From positions 4,911,800 through 4,975,799 of the forward strand of contig NZ_CP037920.1 in NCBI RefSeq assembly GCF_007748195.1: a DNA stretch of 64,000 bases, in the 5' to 3' direction. A program made the position numbers and the translations under genes. This DNA comes from Gimesia aquarii. Its GTDB lineage: Bacteria > Planctomycetota > Planctomycetia > Planctomycetales > Planctomycetaceae. Shown piece after piece: positions 1 through 9,336 of this stretch; within the stretch, counting starts at the first letter, position 1; every line of letters starts with the position of its first letter. The notes below the pieces were generated by a model. The model was not told the DNA's origin. It saw only the letters and a list, made by a program, of their open reading frames with translations, and ran no database searches.

Positions 1-675
1 GCCGACGTTGACGAAACTCTGGCGAACTCAAATCAAATCACAAAAGAACTACAACAAGAATTTCTCCCAGAACTTCTCAGAAAATACCCAGAGGTACAAG
101 TCCTTTGGGAAGGTCAGGCAGAACAGACAAATGAATCATTCAACTCGCTTGGTGTAGGATTTGGAGTCGCGCTCCTGGTAATGTTTGTTCTACTTTCGTT
201 TCAGTTTAACTCCTACTTTCAGCCGTTATTAATTCTGGCCATCATTCCTTTTGGTACTATTGGTGCCATCGCCGGACATTTTATCATGGGGCTTCCACTT
301 ACAATGTTTAGTGTTTTTGGAATGGTTGCTCTTACAGGAATCGTCGTCAATGACTCGATAGTACTAGTCGATTTTATCAACACACGGGTTCGAAATCAGG
401 GAATGCCTATTGAACAGGCTATTGTCGAAGCGGGAAAACGTCGCTTTCGCCCAGTGATCCTAACATCTCTTACAACTGTTCTTGGTTTACTTCCGATTTT
501 GAGTGAATCTTCTGTCCAGGCACAGCTCTTGATTCCGATGGCTACCAGCCTCTCCTTTGGTTTGATTTTTGCTACTTTCCTTGTGCTCTACTTAATACCC
601 GTTTTTAATTCCTCATATGCAACATTGACTGGAGCAATCGACACACATTCAAACCCCGTATATCAACAAAACTAA
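1..675 (+). CDS. RND-family efflux transporter permease, C-terminal part
   Basis: The gene enters the window from the left: the reading frame is open from base 1, so only the last 224 residues are visible. The first 55 or so residues are periplasmic porter-domain sequence. They are followed by the final bundle of hydrophobic membrane helices, from about residue 56 to 210. The segment GIVVNDSIVLVDFIN, near residue 118, is the well-conserved helix of AcrB/HAE1 and heavy-metal RND pumps. These inner-membrane pumps export drugs or metals in exchange for protons and work with a periplasmic adaptor and an outer-membrane channel. Neither partner is visible downstream, so they should lie upstream if they are linked. 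The substrate cannot be judged from this fragment. The C-terminal tail is short, as usual for the family. The family call is secure. Confidence 0.9.
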   Translation, partial: ADVDETLANSNQITKELQQEFLPELLRKYPEVQVLWEGQAEQTNESFNSLGVGFGVALLVMFVLLSFQFNSYFQPLLILAIIPFGTIGAIAGHFIMGLPLTMFSVFGMVALTGIVVNDSIVLVDFINTRVRNQGMPIEQAIVEAGKRRFRPVILTSLTTVLGLLPILSESSVQAQLLIPMATSLSFGLIFATFLVLYLIPVFNSSYATLTGAIDTHSNPVYQQN

Positions 676-768
676 CTGTATTCAACACAAATTCTCTTGA
701 AAAACTATCAAAGCCTCATAATCCCATACTTGCTATACCTCCGATGTGAGCCTTCGCCCAATGACCAG

Positions 769-780
769 GTAGTGCACTAC
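769..780. promoter_or_regulatory. 12-bp perfect palindrome upstream of lipoprotein gene
   Basis: GTAGTGCACTAC is a perfect 12-bp palindrome ending 21 bases before the ATG of the following gene. A TGCTATACC string resembling an extended -10 box lies about 35 bases upstream (731-739), which would place the palindrome in the early transcribed leader. It may be an operator or may be chance; no second copy was seen. Confidence 0.2.
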
Positions 781-801
781 GCTACTTGAAAAGGATTTCC
801 G

Positions 802-1737
802 ATGATCAAAACATTCCAACTTCATCCTGGTTATGTCAGGGGTGTGCTCTTGTTCTATCTCGGAATAGTTGCAGGCTGCTCAGGACTTCCAAGATCCGCT
901 CCGGAAGTCACAACCACTGAAGAAGCTCCTTCAGTAAAAATGAAGAGTCAAATGGGTATGGGAATGGGAGGCAACCCCGGATCTCCCTTTGGAATCGGAG
1001 TGAGTGGAGGCTATTCCACTGGTAGCGACCTTTCTGTAGGACAAATTCGGGTCAATGGGCGGGGGATCGTTCCCATTAACCCTCCGAAACGCATGATGAT
1101 GCTCCAACCGTCCTTCTCAACGACAACATTCGATGTCGACGCTCTATTCGATACACCGTCAGAAGTTTACAACATCGGCGTAAATATGATGTGGATGGAG
1201 CGGATTAACGAGCGGACGATGCTTTCATTTGGAGCGAATCCGTCAATCACTGGTGATGCAGATTCTTTGGGTGATAATGTGCGAGTGTTTGCAATGGGTA
1301 TGTTGAACTGGCAGTGGATTCCGAATAAATTGAAACTAACGGCAGGTGCCGCTTATACAGGCCGCGACGATATTCCTGTGTTACCAATGGCTGGTCTACA
1401 GTGGAATCCTAACGAGGATTGGAATATTTCGGTAATTCTCCCAAAGCCCAAAATCGCCTACCGGATTCACAACATTGGTGAATCGTCCACCTGGATCTAC
1501 TTCTCTGGAGGGCTGGGTGGCGGTACCTGGGATGTACTCCGCATAAATGGTACGACTGATGAATTTTCTTACACAGAATTTCAGGCAGTGATGGGGATTG
1601 AGCACTCTACGGAGTTGGCAGGCCGTCTTTTCGCCGAATTAGGTACCGGGTTCAGCCGTAAACTCGAATACAGAGAAACCGCAGAAGAACAATCATTCGG
1701 CAATAGTCTTTTACTACGTGGGGGATGGAATTATTGA
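802..1737 (+). CDS. Lipoprotein, probable outer-membrane beta-barrel of unknown function
   Basis: This 311-residue protein begins with a positively charged N terminus, a hydrophobic stretch and a lipobox (V23-A24-G25-C26), so it is predicted to be lipid-anchored at Cys26. Residues 45-75 are rich in Met and Gly. The remainder is alternating polar and aromatic sequence with repeated Gly, typical of antiparallel outer-membrane strands, and it ends in an aromatic residue (WNY), as many barrels do. It resembles the planctomycete proteins of unknown function grouped as DUF6268, but that assignment is from memory and unchecked. It stands alone between the efflux-pump gene and a convergent creatininase-like gene. 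No enzymatic motif is visible, so the function is unknown. Confidence 0.7.
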   Translation: MIKTFQLHPGYVRGVLLFYLGIVAGCSGLPRSAPEVTTTEEAPSVKMKSQMGMGMGGNPGSPFGIGVSGGYSTGSDLSVGQIRVNGRGIVPINPPKRMMMLQPSFSTTTFDVDALFDTPSEVYNIGVNMMWMERINERTMLSFGANPSITGDADSLGDNVRVFAMGMLNWQWIPNKLKLTAGAAYTGRDDIPVLPMAGLQWNPNEDWNISVILPKPKIAYRIHNIGESSTWIYFSGGLGGGTWDVLRINGTTDEFSYTEFQAVMGIEHSTELAGRLFAELGTGFSRKLEYRETAEEQSFGNSLLLRGGWNY

Positions 1738-1786
1738 CCAATTTCACAGGACTCATGAAAATGATGTGCCTAACAATACCATAAAC

Positions 1787-2533
1787 TTAATATTGTTTAT
1801 AGATTTTTGACAATTCCAGCAACTCTTGCAGATAGGCAGCGGAAGATTTAATGACCGCGTTCTTAAACAGCTCACCCTTCTCGGCTGTTGCCTGAGTAGG
1901 ATGCCCCGTATGCCCTTCACCCTCTGAGAGTGTATGCATAGACCACATATCCTGCAAAGGAGCTTTGAAGTGAGGAGTCGGATTATCAATCCGCTCATCT
2001 CGCACATGTTCTGCTTGCAAAGCAAGCATGAGCGATGTTTCAACATCGCCGCAATGGACTTCGAAACCACGTGCAAACATGTCATAAATCTCTTGTGGAA
2101 CGAGCTCCCAGGGATTGAGATAGAACAAGTGACATTTCTGTTTTTCACAATTTAGTTCTCGAATGATCGGCTTCAGAATAAAGTTACCACCATGCCAGGG
2201 GCACACGATTAAATGTTGAATTCCCTCTGCTTCCAGAGAACTCCAAATATCCCGGATGATGGATCGCATCGTGAGTGGAGTAAAACTAATCGTCCCTTTG
2301 AAGCCTGTATTCTCTTCAGAGGAAGAGATCGGCAGAGTAGGCAAAAGAAAGACATGCCTGGGACAGTCAACCTTTGTAAGGATTTCGGTTGAAAGTATGT
2401 CTGCCAAAATCGTATCGGTGGCTAGCGGCAGATGTCTTGAATGCTGTTCGGTCGCTCCGATGGGTAGAAATGCCAGATTAGGTTTGAATTCGTCCAACTC
2501 AAATGCTGTATTTTGATCTGTTAATATTTGCAT
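1787..2533 (-). CDS. Creatininase-family amidohydrolase
   Basis: This is a 248-residue protein, the normal length for the creatininase superfamily (creatinine amidohydrolase, FAPy deformylase, MftE peptidase). The metal-site motifs are present: GATEQHSRHLP around residue 27, a W-H-G-G-N motif around residue 114, and H-C-G-D-V-E-T-S around residue 160, which corresponds to the family's HAGE-ETS motif. A late GHTGHPTQAT segment fits the family C terminus. These enzymes bind two divalent metals and hydrolyse cyclic or linear amides; the substrate cannot be inferred here. The gene converges on the upstream lipoprotein gene and is divergent from the giant SIR2 gene, with 379 bases between them. 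It is probably a cytoplasmic single-gene unit. Confidence 0.82.
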   Translation of the reverse strand: MQILTDQNTAFELDEFKPNLAFLPIGATEQHSRHLPLATDTILADILSTEILTKVDCPRHVFLLPTLPISSSEENTGFKGTISFTPLTMRSIIRDIWSSLEAEGIQHLIVCPWHGGNFILKPIIRELNCEKQKCHLFYLNPWELVPQEIYDMFARGFEVHCGDVETSLMLALQAEHVRDERIDNPTPHFKAPLQDMWSMHTLSEGEGHTGHPTQATAEKGELFKNAVIKSSAAYLQELLELSKIYKQY

Positions 2534-2845
2534 CAGTTTAAATTCTCAAAATCTGATCAAAAGAAAAGACAATCACTCACATGATCCCATCTAAGAAAAT
2601 ATACCTTAATGAAACACCAGCAAAAGCAAAACAGATCACACACGACCACTAATTCATAGAAAATGCTAACCGTACTACATTGGTATTCTACTTTCATTGT
2701 GCAAATAACTAACACTTTTTGTGTAAAACTAGTTCTGTCAATTTCTTATATACTATTCTAAATATTGAATTGAACAAAAACGACTTCTGCACAAAAAAAC
2801 AACATTTACTTGAAGTAAAGTCACATCATGTTAATCTAGGTAGAT
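2534..2845. other. AT-rich intergenic stretch, no gene seen
   Basis: No plausible gene was found on either strand in this AT-rich interval between the divergent creatininase-like and SIR2-STAND genes. The one short open frame here (61 codons) lacks a ribosome-binding site and family features. The stretch probably holds the promoters of both flanking genes. Confidence 0.5.
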
Positions 2846-2876
2846 TTGACACGACTTTAATCTTCCCCACTTTAGG
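2846..2876 (+). promoter_or_regulatory. Possible promoter of SIR2-STAND gene
   Basis: A perfect TTGACA hexamer lies at 2846-2851. A weak -10 candidate, TTTAGG, lies at 2871-2876 with 19-base spacing. Transcription would begin about 30 bases before the ATG, with a GAGGG ribosome-binding site at about 2903-2907. The -10 match is poor. Confidence 0.3.
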
Positions 2877-2912
2877 CTATGAAACTCTTGATTTCACTAC
2901 ATAGAGGGCCTT

Positions 2913-5900
2913 ATGACAAAAGCTTCGAACGATTCTAAACCCATACACTTGGAATCAACGGAATTCATTAGCAAAATTCGAGACGAATTAATTAAAGGTA
3001 ATGGTTTTGTCCCACTCTTAGGAGCCGGCGTCTCTGTTGGTTCTGGCGTTCCTGTGATCAGCGAGGTCCGTGCCTATTTAGCAAAATGTCTCAAGCTAGC
3101 TCTCGGAGTTGGACTGCCAGAACAAGATCTAAGAAAACGCCGCTGGTACCCGAGAACGGATGCATGGCCACCACTTCGAAACATACGTCTTCAAGACGCA
3201 CACCATGCATTTGACGAACTCGCAGCTGAAATTCATAAGAAACGTGAATCGATATTTTCAACAGAAAATGAATCAGAAGTCTTTGAAGAAGCGATTGGTG
3301 CTTTGGCTGACTGGCGATCACTTCTGCTGTTTCTTTCTCGTCTTGAACTTTTCCCAGAATCATCATCGTCAGCTACAGATGATGATAAAACAAACATCCT
3401 CCGTCTGGGGCCACCAAATTATGATGTTGTTGATTCCTTATTTCGACATATTTCTTCTGGTAAGCGACCTTGCCTTGTTCATTCAATGATTGCACAACTG
3501 GCAAGCCCGATGCGATACGAAGTTGTGTTAACAACAAATCTAGATGAATTAACTGAAGAAGCATTCCGCGAAGCCGGTGAGCCTCTTGATCCTGTCGAAG
3601 TTCATCTAAGTGCAGGAATTCCCACAGCAGTATCCAAGCACGATCGGATATTAATCAAACTGCATGGCGGAAGATATGGTGTCAGGGCAGATTATTCTCT
3701 GGATGATGCCCCAACTTTGAAAGAAAAAGAAAATTTTCGATCGTATTTTTGGAGGAATACTCATACTTCCTATGTTGATTATAGACCAGAATCTCAAAAT
3801 GTATTTGGTAATAAGATCGCGACAATAAATCATGCCTTTGTACTAGGAACCTCTGGGAATGATCGTCGAGTAATTGAATTATTAAAACATACTGTGAAAC
3901 AGAATAACGGTTCTGAAGATGTATCTAAAAACAAACGTCCAAGAATTTTTTGGGTATGCCATACGGAACGGGATCGAAGTGAAGTCCACAATTCATTTCA
4001 GGATTCAGATGCTGAAGTTTATACTGTAACTCATACTTTTTTAGGCGCTTTCTTGCTACAATTATACCAGTCTGTGACTTGCTCACTACCACCTAAGTCG
4101 GCTCCGTTTCCTTCATCAGCGTCCTTTAGCTTCCCGCCTGCTGATTTGACACCTCACGAAATCCGCTCTCTCGACAATTTGATCAATGCTGGTATTGATC
4201 AAAGTGGTAAAAATATCAGTAAACATGCAGACTCATTATTTCATGATGAAAAGCGCGTCCATACAGAAAAGGTCAAAGAGTGTCGACTGCTTCGCATTTC
4301 GGCTACTCCCGAAAAGCATGGAGTCGTTAGTAAAGGCATCCATCATTTCTATCGTGCTATGATCAAACAAAGACAGTGCGTATGGATGTCAATGGAACAC
4401 ATTGGTAGTACTGATGAATTATTTGAAATACTGACAGATGCCGTAGCCAAAACGGCTGGCCTTTCAGATTGGATGCCGATCGTTCTTTACGACCAGTCAG
4501 AAAAAGCTGTTCGTGAAATTCGAAGACTAACACAAGGCCGTAAGGAATGGGTTATCTTCATAGATGCGCGGGACGGTGCTGGTTCATCAAAATGCGACAT
4601 GGATACAACAAAGTCTTGGAAGAGCAGTTCGGATCAAAATCCCAATGGATGGTTAGATCAATTACGAGAAAATAACAGTCAAGAAGAAAATAGTCTTAAC
4701 AGTTCTGAAGACCGGTCATCTAATACTAAAGATTTTGCTGACTTGTTGGCTAGAGTGTCTGGTCCTGAATGCCAGAATGTGAATATCGTATTACTCTATC
4801 ATGCTTATCTCCCCAATACAGATAGTAAAATAGACAAGAACCAAAGCCCGTTACATCAATACTTGGATAACAAAAATTTAGGTCATTTCATCAAAGTCGA
4901 AGATAGTTTTGCTTTTCAAACCACTAATTTTGCTGGGACATTGAGAAAAAATACAAGCACCTACATTATAAAACCAACTTCCTTTCAACACACTTTTTCA
5001 CAAAAAGAGGCTGCTCGAAAAGCCTTTACTTGGGCAGATACAACTGAAAAAGCGACCTTTCTGCTTGCACTTTGTTTGGCAGATCGTTTTCGTTATCCAA
5101 ATCTACTTCTCTCTGACGCATTCTTCCCCCCTGAAATAAAGTTTTCATCACAAAATATAACTAATGGTCTGCGAGATCGCTATGACAATGTGTTTGGTAA
5201 ATTTGACTCAAGCCAAAAAATGAAAGATCAAAAAACGAAAGATAATAAAATAAACGGTTGGATCAATGAACTGGCTGATGCTAAGCATTGTGCAATAAGA
5301 CGCATGCCTGGAAATTTCACTTGGATGCACGCACCCACAAGAAACTATCTGCGAAAGGAATTTCAAAATAATCGTCTTGAAAATAATCTTAGCGGGATTT
5401 GGGAAGTCCGTAACTCAAAAGATTCAACACAGCAACACACATTCGCTTGTTATCGCGCACAATATTTGATCGCCCACTGGTATGACAAACTCTTCCGCTC
5501 CTCGGGAGATCCGCTAGCTGGCCTGGAAGGGGTATCTCACTATCTAAAAGCAGCCTATGAGTCGTTACAGATCTTATTGGAAAATGAGCAAAAAAATATT
5601 CGTAAGAAATCAATAGTAGATCGCAAATATAGAATTGATTGGGAATCTCCAGAAATACTTGACGTACCTATTGTTCCCTGCGAGCAATTAATTACAACCC
5701 TCACTTCAGCACGTCTACTGCTGCAAGAAGTGGAACCTGCTGCTTCAGTTTCTGGCTATCCTAAAGCAACTTGTCGGCGTCTAGTTTATATTCGGCATGA
5801 ACTACTGAGCGAGCTCTACAAGATGATTCCTCAAAAAAAGAAGATGTACGATACTTATTCAACAAATGACCGCAAAGCACTTTTAAATGCCAAGAGTTTA

Positions 5901-7820
5901 ATCCAGCAACTGGTTTTGCGAACATTGTATATTAATCGAGGTATCGCACGAGAAGTTTCCGAACACAATCGAGCATTCTTCCGACACCGGCAAATCCGTG
6001 AGTACCTACTAACTCATAAATTTGAAATAAACCGAAGAATGCCAGAAAATCGAATTGATTTTGTCGAACTTAAAGAGGAGGAGCAAAATAATCCATCAGC
6101 TAAATTTTTTGAACAGTCAATTTGGAAAAAATGGATCAAAAAATCCCCCATCGATATCGGTGATCTACACCTGTTAAACGAGTTGGCATCCTGGCATCGA
6201 CATGGAGGAATCCTTTTCCTGGCTACGCGTGGTTATCCGGCCGCCATCAACCAATTATCTCGTGCTTTCCGAATATCATGTAGCGTCATTCAAGATGATG
6301 AGAATCGAGAATTGCCTCAATCGGAAAGCAATCGATCGACTAAAATTGTTCGATGGTATCAATCTGGAAAAGTGCTCGAAGAGGATGAATTAGTTCAAGT
6401 TAAAGAAATGGCTAATTCCTTGTTGTTCAGACCTAAAGATCATCACGAGAATTTCGTAAATCCGTATCGAGGTGATTTCAATAATAAAAACGCAAACAAT
6501 GTTCGTAAGTTAATGAAAGTTATTGGGAAGGGTATATCACCTCAGAAAATTGAGGTTCAGATCCAGAAACCATTGAGCGAATGGCAACTTGTTGCAGTCT
6601 CTGACCTGGCAAAATGTATGTGCCGTCAGGTTCAATGGTTAATCGTTCTGATTGAATCGGGGCGATTTGCTTGTGGGCAAAGTATAGCAGAAAAAGAGAC
6701 AGAATGGTGTCAGAAGGCATTAGAAATATATCACAGATTTGGTCGAATTGTGCTTAGACTGAACCCTACCGACACTTTGGAATCTGTGCATAGTCGGCAA
6801 ATGATGGAAACTCAGATGTCAACGATTTTTGGCATTCAGGAAGATTGGCATAAAGCCCATGAATGTCTTGATAAAGCACGTGGACTTCTTTCAAGCCATA
6901 AAACTTCAGATTCCCTACTTAATACCGGCATCATTGAACTTCATCGTGCACAATTATATTTGCTCCATGCTAGATCAATCGGAAACGGAATCGTACCGGA
7001 AACACGACGCCACCTCTTAAGAATGTTACATAGAATATCACAGGGCAATCGCTCCAAAGGACTGGATGGTTTAAAAAAATCTGAGCAGGAAATAATCGAA
7101 TATCTCAAGGACGCTAAAAAACATTGGATTGCAAAACAGAAGAGCACATATAAATCAAAGAAATCTATTGAAAACAATTTTAAATCCTTAAGTAAGGACT
7201 TATCCAGCGGACGTAGACTACTTGAAGATGCGGAAGCCAGTTTGAAAAAAGCAGAGTCAGCACTCGTCCAAAAACGTAAAAATGTCTGGTGGTCAACCTG
7301 GTTATTTGAACTTCAAGCCAAGGTCATTGAATATCGTCTACTTTTTTCGATACACGAACGTGTGTGTAATATTGCCTGGGAAAAACCGGAAATCATTAAG
7401 GAACAAATCACATCGACGCGGGCAGGTCATGTTCCTATTTCTGACTTTGGTTCAAACTCATGTCCCCGTGGTGAACCAACGGTTCTTGACGAAGCATTGG
7501 AAAACACTTTACGCATGGTCCGATTGGATCTCATCCGACTATCCCGCGTGATAGAAAGCTACGCTTTTTGTCATTGGGCTTTATCAGTTCTAATTCAGTT
7601 ATCTCCCGATCTTGAGTGGTTGCCCACTCGTCAGGAGATGATGCGAAAAGCCCTGGGCGCTGACCGTCAAAGAAGTGCAATTGAAATCCTGCAATCAAAA
7701 ATTGGACGACGACTAAACATGCCACCTGCACTAGATCCCTTTGCCCATGCTTATGCTGAAAACACGCTACAGTTAGCAAGAGATGTTACTGATTTTACCC
7801 CTATTCGAGGTGGTAGCTAA
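2913..7820 (+). CDS. Giant SIR2-domain protein with STAND/NLR-like architecture, candidate defence gene
   Basis: This is a single 1635-residue open frame. Residues about 30-400 form a SIR2-like NAD-binding domain: the loop G37-A-G-V-S-V-G-S-G-V-P47, the T-T-N209-L-D motif at 207-211 and K-L-H251-G-G, so the residues equivalent to the catalytic Asn and His are present. Residues about 455-720 look like a STAND NTPase, with a hydrophobic VIFIDA Walker-B-like strand at 547-552. The expected P-loop region, about 461-478, has SKG rather than GKS/T, so nucleotide binding may be lost or altered. The rest, about 830-1620, is almost all helical, with TPR-like pairs near 1265-1330, a typical ligand-sensing region. 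SIR2 domains in such proteins (ThsA, Avs5, DSR) deplete NAD during phage infection. No partner gene is adjacent. Antiphage function is inference. Confidence 0.75.
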   Translation: MTKASNDSKPIHLESTEFISKIRDELIKGNGFVPLLGAGVSVGSGVPVISEVRAYLAKCLKLALGVGLPEQDLRKRRWYPRTDAWPPLRNIRLQDAHHAFDELAAEIHKKRESIFSTENESEVFEEAIGALADWRSLLLFLSRLELFPESSSSATDDDKTNILRLGPPNYDVVDSLFRHISSGKRPCLVHSMIAQLASPMRYEVVLTTNLDELTEEAFREAGEPLDPVEVHLSAGIPTAVSKHDRILIKLHGGRYGVRADYSLDDAPTLKEKENFRSYFWRNTHTSYVDYRPESQNVFGNKIATINHAFVLGTSGNDRRVIELLKHTVKQNNGSEDVSKNKRPRIFWVCHTERDRSEVHNSFQDSDAEVYTVTHTFLGAFLLQLYQSVTCSLPPKSAPFPSSASFSFPPADLTPHEIRSLDNLINAGIDQSGKNISKHADSLFHDEKRVHTEKVKECRLLRISATPEKHGVVSKGIHHFYRAMIKQRQCVWMSMEHIGSTDELFEILTDAVAKTAGLSDWMPIVLYDQSEKAVREIRRLTQGRKEWVIFIDARDGAGSSKCDMDTTKSWKSSSDQNPNGWLDQLRENNSQEENSLNSSEDRSSNTKDFADLLARVSGPECQNVNIVLLYHAYLPNTDSKIDKNQSPLHQYLDNKNLGHFIKVEDSFAFQTTNFAGTLRKNTSTYIIKPTSFQHTFSQKEAARKAFTWADTTEKATFLLALCLADRFRYPNLLLSDAFFPPEIKFSSQNITNGLRDRYDNVFGKFDSSQKMKDQKTKDNKINGWINELADAKHCAIRRMPGNFTWMHAPTRNYLRKEFQNNRLENNLSGIWEVRNSKDSTQQHTFACYRAQYLIAHWYDKLFRSSGDPLAGLEGVSHYLKAAYESLQILLENEQKNIRKKSIVDRKYRIDWESPEILDVPIVPCEQLITTLTSARLLLQEVEPAASVSGYPKATCRRLVYIRHELLSELYKMIPQKKKMYDTYSTNDRKALLNAKSLIQQLVLRTLYINRGIAREVSEHNRAFFRHRQIREYLLTHKFEINRRMPENRIDFVELKEEEQNNPSAKFFEQSIWKKWIKKSPIDIGDLHLLNELASWHRHGGILFLATRGYPAAINQLSRAFRISCSVIQDDENRELPQSESNRSTKIVRWYQSGKVLEEDELVQVKEMANSLLFRPKDHHENFVNPYRGDFNNKNANNVRKLMKVIGKGISPQKIEVQIQKPLSEWQLVAVSDLAKCMCRQVQWLIVLIESGRFACGQSIAEKETEWCQKALEIYHRFGRIVLRLNPTDTLESVHSRQMMETQMSTIFGIQEDWHKAHECLDKARGLLSSHKTSDSLLNTGIIELHRAQLYLLHARSIGNGIVPETRRHLLRMLHRISQGNRSKGLDGLKKSEQEIIEYLKDAKKHWIAKQKSTYKSKKSIENNFKSLSKDLSSGRRLLEDAEASLKKAESALVQKRKNVWWSTWLFELQAKVIEYRLLFSIHERVCNIAWEKPEIIKEQITSTRAGHVPISDFGSNSCPRGEPTVLDEALENTLRMVRLDLIRLSRVIESYAFCHWALSVLIQLSPDLEWLPTRQEMMRKALGADRQRSAIEILQSKIGRRLNMPPALDPFAHAYAENTLQLARDVTDFTPIRGGS

Positions 7821-7934
7821 AATCAACCTTAGATTCATTGTAAGTCGGTGAAAAGATTTTTGAGATGGCGTATTTTGCTCTTTTTACATTTGTATGGTAT
7901 TTAAATTTCAGAATCTGAATGTAACCTGTCTGCA

Positions 7935-8597
7935 TTAACGCTCAATCAACTTACGAACCTGTTTCGCAATTTGTTTGGTTCCGATTGATGGCTTGAATTC
8001 CTGAATTGGTTTCCCGTCAATCCCAGTCAATGCAATGAATGCCGTTTCGGAGCGACCATCAATCAGAGGATATAGTTGAAGATCATTGAGGCGTTGATCT
8101 GTTTTTTGGCGTGATCCTGAGTCACTCAAATCAAACTCGATAAACTCTAATGGAGTATCATCGAGAGACTTTTCAAGTTCTTGATAAACTTCACCTGTAG
8201 CACGACAATGTGGACATGCATTCGAGTGGCTGCGAAATGCCACGAGCCGATATGACACGGGGGTTAATTTTTCTTTATCTTTCGATTTTTGTTCCTTAAC
8301 CTCAACATTCATATCGATTTCCTGATTCGTGGGATCTTCCTTAGGCTTCGCATTTTGTTCAGGTAGACTCTTTGAATTAGTAAGTGATTGATTCGGTATT
8401 GGGTTCTTGAGAAATAAACTGATCGCGAATAAAGTCATTACAGCCAGACCGACCGACGCCGTGATCGCAATTTTTTTCCACCGTCGAGCAGATGCTGCAA
8501 ACTGTCCAGCATCCAGAATATGATCCACACGATCTGCCTCTAGATTGAAGTCCGTATAGAAATTCCGAATTTCTGATTCGAATGACGACTTGCTCAT
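7935..8597 (-). CDS. Membrane-anchored thioredoxin-fold protein in anti-sigma position
   Basis: This 220-residue protein has a cytosolic N terminus of about 40 residues, one transmembrane helix (about 43-63), a charged, Lys-rich linker (about 65-110) and a C-terminal thioredoxin-like domain. That domain carries C128-P-H-C131, a redox-active CxxC site. The gene starts inside the stop region of the upstream ECF sigma factor (8594-8597, ATGA overlap), so the two are translationally coupled. Genes in this position usually encode the cognate anti-sigma factor. The short N-terminal segment could bind sigma while the extracytoplasmic CxxC senses redox state, but no zinc-binding HxxxCxxC anti-sigma motif is present. 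It could instead simply be a thiol-disulfide exchange protein that shares the operon. Confidence 0.7.
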   Translation of the reverse strand: MSKSSFESEIRNFYTDFNLEADRVDHILDAGQFAASARRWKKIAITASVGLAVMTLFAISLFLKNPIPNQSLTNSKSLPEQNAKPKEDPTNQEIDMNVEVKEQKSKDKEKLTPVSYRLVAFRSHSNACPHCRATGEVYQELEKSLDDTPLEFIEFDLSDSGSRQKTDQRLNDLQLYPLIDGRSETAFIALTGIDGKPIQEFKPSIGTKQIAKQVRKLIER

Positions 8598-9088
8598 TTT
8601 GTCCTCATCATTTGATTTGGATCGAATCGTTTGTTGAGCCGCTGCTTAGCACGAGATAGCAGACTCAACACAGTACCACGTGGTTGATTTGTCAACGTAC
8701 CAATTTCCTCAGCCGTGTAGCCTTCAACACACTGCAGAAATAATACTTCGCGTTCTTCAGAACGAAGACAACCCAGAATCTCTTCAAGATCAAGTTTTTG
8801 GTCCACAGCACGGGTATGAGAAGCATTTTTATCCGCGATAGAATCCTCTGTTACTCGCTCCTCCGAAATTGAACGCTGTTTACGCAAACCATCATAAAAC
8901 AAATTCCGAACCGCCGTGAAGAGATAGCTCTTACTAACCAGAGTCCCCTGGCTACGAAGCACTTTCAAACATGCTTGCTGTATCAGGTCTTCGGCATCGT
9001 GCTGATCGTGACTGAGTGACATGGCGTAACGATACCCCGAATTAATCAACTGTCGATCATCAATGCGTTGATTCTCAGATCGATTCAA
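8594..9088 (-). CDS. ECF-type RNA polymerase sigma factor
   Basis: This 164-residue protein has the two-domain layout of extracytoplasmic-function sigma factors. Region 2 (about 15-75) includes the HDAEDLIQQACLKVL core and FTAVRNLFYDGLRKQR. Region 4 (about 105-158) includes the helix-turn-helix YTAEEIGTLTNQPRGTVLSLLSRAKQRL split over two helices. The start is a TTG at 9088, preceded by AAGGGA about 9 bases upstream. The next Met, at residue 24, falls inside region 2.1, so the TTG is preferred. It directs RNA polymerase to stress-type promoters. Its ATGA overlap with the thioredoxin-fold membrane protein suggests that protein controls it. Confidence 0.88.
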   Translation of the reverse strand: MNRSENQRIDDRQLINSGYRYAMSLSHDQHDAEDLIQQACLKVLRSQGTLVSKSYLFTAVRNLFYDGLRKQRSISEERVTEDSIADKNASHTRAVDQKLDLEEILGCLRSEEREVLFLQCVEGYTAEEIGTLTNQPRGTVLSLLSRAKQRLNKRFDPNQMMRTK

Positions 9089-9336
9089 CCCTGATTCCCT
9101 TACTTAGCAAAGCCAGACACTTACAACCAACACTTTATTTCGTCTAATTTTAACAATGAGATCAGCCGATTGACATGGAGCCGGTCTGTGTCTCAGGTTA
9201 CAAACGACAAAGCCTTTTGTCATTGAGTTTTTTTTCAAGGATTGAATTTTTTTAGGATTTTTGCAATCAAGCAGCATGCTTCAGCGTTTTATTATATACA
9301 GTGACTAAAGATACCATATTCTTTGGGAGAACATCC

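Noticed and set aside
1753-2148. 131-codon minus frame overlapping the creatininase-like gene
   Set aside because: It lies in an alternative frame of a gene with clear family motifs and is Cys/Arg-rich nonsense-like sequence.
2913-4110. Plain sirtuin protein deacetylase
   Set aside because: The SIR2 part lacks the zinc-binding Cys pairs of sirtuins and is fused to a very long STAND-like and helical region.
9258-9298. TTGCAA and TATATA as a promoter before the secreted protein gene
   Set aside because: The spacing is about 26 bases, too long for a sigma-70 promoter.
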